A DNA stretch of 11,902 bases from Parafilimonas sp. (GTDB taxonomy: Bacteria; Bacteroidota; Bacteroidia; Chitinophagales; Chitinophagaceae): the NCBI GenBank assembly GCA_025927795.1, contig JAICKT010000101.1, positions 1 to 11,902 on the forward strand, in the 5' to 3' direction. Positions 7,808 to 11,902 of this stretch are shown one piece after another (the first letter of the stretch is position 1; every line of letters begins with the position of its first letter). Both the position numbers and the translations under genes were made by a program. Under the pieces are notes generated by a model. The model was not told the origin of the DNA, searched no databases, and saw nothing but the letters and a program-made list of their open reading frames with translations.

Positions 7808-7978
7808 CGTGAATCGTCAATCGTGAAACGTGAATGTAATTGCGCGAATCGTCAAACATCAATCGTGAATATAAGAGCAAAATAGTTTTTATCAGCATTA
7901 CAAAATTCAATTTATATTTTATGTTATCTCCAATATCAACTTTTTCGAATTTTCATGTATGACAATTCACGATTGACG
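7808..7978. repeat. Heptad inverted-repeat element B between symporter and four-helix-bundle gene
   Basis: The left side holds nine consecutive 7-base slots, 7808-7870, of which eight fit or nearly fit CGTSAAW (slot 7836-7842 does not). The right side holds reverse-complement units at 7951-7978, ending two bases before the stop codon of the four-helix-bundle gene. Bases 7815-7827 and 7966-7978 are a perfect 13-base inverted repeat. Bases 7808-7838 are identical to 5730-5760 in element A. Bases 7847-7896 match 8378-8426 of element C with two substitutions and one single-base length difference, including the unit-flanking segment ATAAGAGCAAAATA. The gap contains no other feature I can identify. 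Confidence 0.9.
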
Positions 7979-8329
7979 TTATCCAATCATTTTTGTCAGC
8001 ATACTAAATGTGCGTTGCATTAATGTTCCTAAATTCTCCAAACTTTCTTTCTTTGAATAATTCAACTTTTCGCTTAAATCTAATACCGCATCAATTTCAA
8101 TAATTGAACCTCTCGAAATTTCATAAAATCTCTTTCGTTCTGCAACTGATTTTCTTGAACAGCCTTCAGCAATGTTTAAGTAAACAGATAATGCTGCTCT
8201 TCTTACTTGTTGAACCATATTAAACTTCTCATCAGAAGGTAATATCTTGCTAAAACTGTAACATTCTAATGTGAATGATTTCGCAGTAGTAAAAACATCA
8301 AGTTTTTGATGGTTTAATTGTAAGAACAT
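7979..8329 (-). CDS. Four-helix-bundle protein (S23 / 23S rRNA IVS family, Avd-like)
   Basis: This 116-residue protein belongs to the four-helix-bundle family first noticed in intervening sequences of 23S rRNA genes and related in fold to the Avd accessory proteins of diversity-generating retroelements. Hallmarks are the start LNHQKLDVFTTAKSF, the core QQVRRAALSVYLNIAEGCSR (about residues 40-59), and the helix RFYEISRGSIIEIDAVLDL (about 68-86). The first and third helices carry basic residues, and family relatives are thought to bind nucleic acid, but no activity is established for stand-alone members. There is no 23S rRNA here and no reverse transcriptase or variable repeat nearby. It interrupts the arabinose genes in the same orientation, and related heptad elements (B and C) lie immediately on both sides. 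Its stop codon is followed at once by element B. The ATG at 8329 is used. Confidence 0.9.
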   Translation of the reverse strand: MFLQLNHQKLDVFTTAKSFTLECYSFSKILPSDEKFNMVQQVRRAALSVYLNIAEGCSRKSVAERKRFYEISRGSIIEIDAVLDLSEKLNYSKKESLENLGTLMQRTFSMLTKMIG

Positions 8330-8360
8330 TTTGGTTTATAATTTAGTGATGAAATCTTGT

Positions 8361-8501
8361 CGTGAATCGTTACCGTAAATCGTCAAACGTCAATCGTGAA
8401 TATAAGAGCAAAATACTTTTATCAGCGTTTGTTATATTCATTTTTAAATTTTTAAGTTTTTTAATTAGTGCCAACCTTTTCGAATTTTCACGTTTGACGA
8501 T
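8361..8501. repeat. Heptad inverted-repeat element C between four-helix-bundle gene and araA
   Basis: Left units of CGTSAAW type occupy 8361-8401, with one 6-base unit at 8368-8373. Right units are TTTCACG at 8486-8492 and TTTGACG at 8493-8499. A perfect 12-base inverted repeat links 8379-8390 with 8490-8501. The right array overlaps the end of araA: it encodes that protein's last residues and its TGA stop. Besides the arrays, it shares with element B the block at 8378-8426 and the short segment TTTTCGAATTTTCA near the right end. The middle, about 8427-8475, is AT-rich and not similar to element B. Confidence 0.9.
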
Positions 8502-9984
8502 AATACACCTCATTCCACTTCAGTTCATTTTTCAGTTGATGAAGATTACTATTCTTATCAATTAAAACAAATTCAATATTCGCCATTGCTGCAAAATCTT
8601 CCAAGTGTTCGCTTGTTAAGTTTTGGCTGAAACAGGTATGATGCGCACCACCGGCATATATCCATGCTGCACAACCTGTTTTCATATCAGGCATTGGTTT
8701 CCATAAAACTCTTGCAACCGGCAACTTTGGCAATTTATGTTTTGGTTTGATGGCTTGCACTTCATTTACCAGCAAACGAAAACGGTTACCCATATCAATA
8801 ATTGATGCATTCAATGCATCGCCTGCAGCAACATTAAATAAAAGTCTTACAGGATCTTCTTTTCCGCCAATACCTAAAGGATGAATCGCACACAAAGGTT
8901 TTCTATCTGCGATAGATGAACAAATCTCCAGCATGTGAGCACCTAATACCATTTCATTTTTTGGCTCAAAGTGATATGTGTAATCTTCCATAAAACTATT
9001 GCCGCCTTTTAAGCCTGTTGCCATTACTTTCATGGCACGAACAAGTGCAACCGTTTTCCAATCGCCTTCGCCTGCAAAGCCATAGCCTTGCTGCATTAAA
9101 CGTTGTGCTGCAATACCCGGCAATTGTTTCATGCCATGCAAATCTTCAAACGTATCGGTAAAGCCTTTATAATTTCCATCTTGTAAAAATGTTTTTAAGC
9201 CTAATTCAATTCTTGCAGCATCTTTTAACGACTGTCGTTGCTTCCCGTTTTTTTGTAATGAAGCGCTTAATGTGTAAGTACCTTCATATTCTTTAATAAG
9301 TGTATCAACTTCTTTATCGCTTATTTCGTTTATCACTTTTACCAAATCGCCAATGCCATGTGTGTTTACTGAAAAACCAAACTTATATTCTGCTTCTACT
9401 TTATCACCGTCTGTTACTGCAACGTAGCGCATGTTATCTCCAAAGCGTACAAATTTTGCATTCTGCCAATCATTCCATCCGGCAGCGGCACGGCACCAAA
9501 CGTTAATGCTTTTTAATGTTGATTCATCTTTCCAATAACCAACCACCACTTTTCTTTCCATGCGTAAACGACTCACCATAAAACCAAATTCTCTATCGCC
9601 ATGTGCACTTTGATTCAGGTTCATAAAATCCATATCAATGTCATTCCATGGTATATCGCGATTGAATTGTGTATGAAGATGCAATAAAGGTTTTTGTAAA
9701 ATCTTCAAACCATTAATCCACATTTTTGCAGGTGAAAAAGTATGCATCCATGTAATAACGCCAATGCAATTTTTAGATGCATTTGCTTCTTTACAAACAG
9801 ATAAAATTTCTTCCGGCGTTGTAACAATGGGTTTATAAATTATCGAAACAGAAATATCTTTTGAAGCGTTTAAAAATTTTGCAATCTCCTGCGAATGTGC
9901 GGCAACTTTTTTTAAGGTTTCTTTTCCATACAAGTGCTGACTTCCTGTGATGAACCAAACTTCAAATGTTTTTAAATCGGTCAT
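8488..9984 (-). CDS. araA: L-arabinose isomerase
   Basis: AraA converts L-arabinose to L-ribulose in the cytosol, the first step of the pathway, using a manganese-type metal centre. The 498-residue protein has the usual family length. It opens with the typical WFITGSQHLYG and keeps metal and catalytic residues at E306 (GFAGEGDWK), E333 (MEDYTYHFEP), H350 (LGAHMLEIC) and H449 (YAGGAHHTC), equivalent to those of the E. coli enzyme. The ATG at 9984 gives MTDLKTFEVW, preceded by an A/T-rich leader without a Shine-Dalgarno sequence. araD lies 71 bases upstream in the same direction. The 3' end is odd: the last codons (RQT) and the TGA stop lie inside the heptad array of element C, so the repeat has been joined to, or has replaced, the original end of the gene. 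Function should be unaffected. Confidence 0.97.
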   Translation of the reverse strand: MTDLKTFEVWFITGSQHLYGKETLKKVAAHSQEIAKFLNASKDISVSIIYKPIVTTPEEILSVCKEANASKNCIGVITWMHTFSPAKMWINGLKILQKPLLHLHTQFNRDIPWNDIDMDFMNLNQSAHGDREFGFMVSRLRMERKVVVGYWKDESTLKSINVWCRAAAGWNDWQNAKFVRFGDNMRYVAVTDGDKVEAEYKFGFSVNTHGIGDLVKVINEISDKEVDTLIKEYEGTYTLSASLQKNGKQRQSLKDAARIELGLKTFLQDGNYKGFTDTFEDLHGMKQLPGIAAQRLMQQGYGFAGEGDWKTVALVRAMKVMATGLKGGNSFMEDYTYHFEPKNEMVLGAHMLEICSSIADRKPLCAIHPLGIGGKEDPVRLLFNVAAGDALNASIIDMGNRFRLLVNEVQAIKPKHKLPKLPVARVLWKPMPDMKTGCAAWIYAGGAHHTCFSQNLTSEHLEDFAAMANIEFVLIDKNSNLHQLKNELKWNEVYYRQT

Positions 9985-10054
9985 AATATTTATTTTTTTA
10001 AAACAGAGGCTATCAGAAAGTGCGGCGAATTATTAATGACTTCACATTAATTAC

Positions 10055-10753
10055 CTATTGTCCGTAATAAGAATTTTTCCCATGCTTACGCTCATAATGT
10101 TTTTTTATGAGTGAATCTTTTAACCGCAATGCATCTGCATTAATTGCTTCTGTTATGAATGCCATTTTTGCAACTTCCTCAAGCACTGCACTGTTATAAA
10201 CCGCTTTGTCAACAGTTTTACCCCATGTAAATGGTGCATGATTTCCAACTAAAATCATTTCAACATCTTCATAGCTTAAATTTTTTTCTTTTAATGCATG
10301 CACAATCTGAAAACCTGTTTCATATTCATAATTACCATGTATGCGCTCATCTTTCAGTGGCGCTGCACATGGAATATCATAAGTGGTGTGGTCTGCATGT
10401 GTAGTTCCGTAAACCGGAATATCACGCAGGCTTTGCGCCCATGCCGTTGCATATGTAGAATGTGTATGAGCAATACCGCAAACAGTTTCAAAATGTTTAT
10501 ACATTACCATATGTGTAAACGTGTCTGAAGATGGACGAAGATTTCCTTCAACAATTTTACCGTTAAAATCAACAATTACCATTTTTTCAGGAGATAGTTC
10601 TTCATAGGGAACACCGCTTGGTTTAATAGCAAAAACATTTTCATTTCTGTCTGCAGCGCTTGCATTGCCAAACGTAAATAATACTAATCCTAATTTTGGC
10701 AATTTCATGTTTGCCTTATAAGCCTGCTGTTTTATTTCATCATACTTGCTCAT
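10055..10753 (-). CDS. araD: L-ribulose-5-phosphate 4-epimerase
   Basis: AraD converts L-ribulose-5-phosphate to D-xylulose-5-phosphate, feeding the pentose phosphate pathway. It is a zinc-dependent class II aldolase-fold enzyme. The 232-residue protein shows the phosphate-binding segments TFGNASAAD and KPSGVPYEEL, the metal ligands H96 and H98 (GIAHTHST) and H172 (GNHAPFTWG), and further catalytic candidates D77, D121 and Y230, each one position later than in the E. coli enzyme. I choose the ATG at 10753 (MSKYDEIKQQ). A longer frame from a TTG at 10768 would add five residues (MTFHV) encoded by the heptad repeat, which is unlikely. The gap to araA is 70 bases and has no heptad repeat; the gap to the upstream GH51 gene holds element D. 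Confidence 0.96.
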   Translation of the reverse strand: MSKYDEIKQQAYKANMKLPKLGLVLFTFGNASAADRNENVFAIKPSGVPYEELSPEKMVIVDFNGKIVEGNLRPSSDTFTHMVMYKHFETVCGIAHTHSTYATAWAQSLRDIPVYGTTHADHTTYDIPCAAPLKDERIHGNYEYETGFQIVHALKEKNLSYEDVEMILVGNHAPFTWGKTVDKAVYNSAVLEEVAKMAFITEAINADALRLKDSLIKKHYERKHGKNSYYGQ

Positions 10754-10755
10754 AA

Positions 10756-10814
10756 CGTGAAACGTCAATTGTGAGTAAATTCAAGACTCCTTTTTTTTAC
10801 ATTCATGTTTGACC
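10756..10814. repeat. Short heptad inverted-repeat element D between araD and the GH51 gene
   Basis: Units CGTGAAA (10756-10762), CGTCAAT (10763-10769) and a decayed TGTGAGT (10770-10776) face reverse-type units ATTCATG (10801-10807) and TTTGACC (10808-10814). The left array begins two bases before the araD start codon, on the upstream side. The spacer is only about 24 bases and includes a run of eight T. It is shorter and more degenerate than elements A-C, so it may be a decayed or minimal copy. Confidence 0.65.
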
Positions 10815-10844
10815 ATCACAAAATTTATTCTTATTGTTTATTAT

Positions 10845-11902
10845 TTATTTCATTGTTATCAACACCACACTCATCGGCGGAAGATTTATAGATAAGGCAT
10901 CGTTTGTTTTTTTATAATCTGAAAATGTTGCATTCTTCACTTTAGCGGGTTGCTCAAATGTGTTTACATCATTAAATTTTTGTGAAGTCAGAATTTCGCC
11001 TTCAATATTTTTTGTTGAAATATTTTGCAGTGAAGTATTTACTGTTATTTGTTTCTTTGAATCAAGATTCACCAATGTTATATGCACAACACCATTGCTG
11101 TCTTTTGATGCAGATGCATTTATTGCGGGAATGCTTTCATTTTCAAAACTGTATTGCGGGCTTGTAAATTGCAGCGGAATGAAAGTTGCGTTTTGGTGAT
11201 GCTGATACAAATCAAAAACATAGTATGTTGGTGTAAGCAGCATTTTTTCTTTGTTGGTGAGCACCAATGCCTGCAGCACATTTACTGTTTGTGCAAGATT
11301 TGCCATGCGCACACGGTCGCAATGATTATTAAAAATGTTTAAAGTAGTAGCAGCAATTAATGCATCGCGCAAACTATTTTGCTGGTATAAAAAAGCAGGG
11401 TTTGTTCCGGGTTCAACATCCGTCCATATTCCCCACTCATCAACAGCCAGTGCAACTTTTTTTTCAGGGTCATATTTATCCATAATTGCACTGTGCTTAT
11501 TAATAAGGTTTTCAATATTCAAACAACTTTTCAATCCTTTAAAATATTCATCTTCACCAAAAGCGGTTGCAGAACCCTTATGCTGCCAGTTGTTTACAAT
11601 TGTATAATAATGCATAGATATTCCCCACATATCCTGAAGCGGAATGTTCTTCATACACACATCTGTCCAGTTATAATCATCACCATTAGAACCACTGGCA
11701 ATTTTCTTTAAATGCGTACCTGGATAATCTTTACAAAACTCTGCATAACGCTTAAATTCATTTGCATAATATTCCGGTGTCATTTGTCCGCCGCAACCCC
11801 AGCTTTCATTTCCAACACCCCAAAGTGAAACATTATAAGGCGCATCGTGCCCGTTCTTTCTACGCATATCAGCCAATGTACTTTTATCATTAAAATTTAA
11901 AT
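10845..11902 (-). CDS. Alpha-L-arabinofuranosidase, GH51, C-terminal part (5' end outside window)
   Basis: This retaining glycosidase releases terminal arabinofuranose from arabinan, arabinoxylan or arabino-oligosaccharides, supplying the sugar used by araA and araD. The frame is open to the window end; 351 residues are visible, and with a usual family length near 500 roughly 150 N-terminal residues are missing. The acid/base Glu is E32 of the visible part in WGVGNESWGCGG, typical of GH51, and the nucleophile is E155 in AVDEWGIW. The segment ISMHYYTI between them matches a conserved substrate-site strand. After about residue 240 comes the C-terminal beta domain (HITLVNLDSKK), ending in PPMSVVLITMK. 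Because the N-terminus is not visible, I cannot say whether it is exported. A TTG at 11876 is only an internal codon. It is the most upstream visible gene of the cluster. Confidence 0.93.
   Translation of the reverse strand, partial: LNFNDKSTLADMRRKNGHDAPYNVSLWGVGNESWGCGGQMTPEYYANEFKRYAEFCKDYPGTHLKKIASGSNGDDYNWTDVCMKNIPLQDMWGISMHYYTIVNNWQHKGSATAFGEDEYFKGLKSCLNIENLINKHSAIMDKYDPEKKVALAVDEWGIWTDVEPGTNPAFLYQQNSLRDALIAATTLNIFNNHCDRVRMANLAQTVNVLQALVLTNKEKMLLTPTYYVFDLYQHHQNATFIPLQFTSPQYSFENESIPAINASASKDSNGVVHITLVNLDSKKQITVNTSLQNISTKNIEGEILTSQKFNDVNTFEQPAKVKNATFSDYKKTNDALSINLPPMSVVLITMK

Noticed and set aside
7808..7870. Heptad array as a CRISPR array or iteron origin
   Set aside because: The units are 7 bases, contiguous and without unique spacers, which is not CRISPR. 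They recur as inverted pairs in several gaps with no rep gene, so a replication origin is unsupported.
7979..8329. Intervening sequence of a 23S rRNA gene, or a diversity-generating retroelement
   Set aside because: The family association prompted a check, but no rRNA sequence, reverse transcriptase or template/variable repeat is visible around the gene.
8362..8565. Plus-strand open frame of 67 codons
   Set aside because: It covers repeat element C and the antisense of the araA 3' end; its composition is low-complexity and it matches no family I know.

Overview
The window looks like a low-GC chromosomal segment of a Bacteroidota bacterium, most likely near the Chitinophagaceae. This is inferred from protein character (a histidine kinase with an HHGKRADAIVKGML-type phosphoacceptor helix, SSS sugar symporters beside araA and araD), from A-rich leaders without Shine-Dalgarno sequences, and from a TAnnTTTG-type box. 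There are ten complete or nearly complete genes plus two cut by the window edges. I see no rRNA, tRNA, CRISPR array or transposase.

Left region, plus strand (1-2027): a signalling operon. It holds the C-terminal part of a sensor histidine kinase, a stand-alone receiver protein, and a receiver fused to a class III adenylate/guanylate cyclase. The two response regulator genes overlap by 8 bases. This suggests a phosphorelay that ends in cyclic nucleotide synthesis. The cyclase gene converges on the next gene with only two bases between the stop codons.

Middle region, minus strand (2030-3954): an unusual 496-residue protein with an N-terminal HD phosphohydrolase-like domain and a C-terminal YitT/DUF2179 membrane domain, preceded by a small ABM-like (dimeric alpha-beta barrel) protein.

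Right region, minus strand (4031-11902): an L-arabinose utilisation cluster. In transcription order it reads GH51 alpha-L-arabinofuranosidase (its 5' part lies beyond the window), araD, araA, a four-helix-bundle (S23/Avd-like) protein, an SGLT-type symporter, and a second, vSGLT-like symporter. Together they release arabinose from arabinan or arabinoxylan, import it and convert it towards xylulose-5-phosphate. The ribulokinase (araB) is not in the window.

The most striking signal is a repeat family in four of the five intercistronic gaps of this arabinose cluster. Each copy has an array of 7-base units (consensus CGTSAAW) on one side and a reverse-complement array (WTTSACG) on the other, around a variable AT-rich spacer. 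The RNA could therefore fold into long intercistronic hairpins. The arrays touch gene ends: they supply the last codons and stop of araA and create false upstream TTG starts for one symporter and for araD. The four-helix-bundle gene lies between two closely related copies, so it may be a cassette inserted into, or mobilised with, these repeats.
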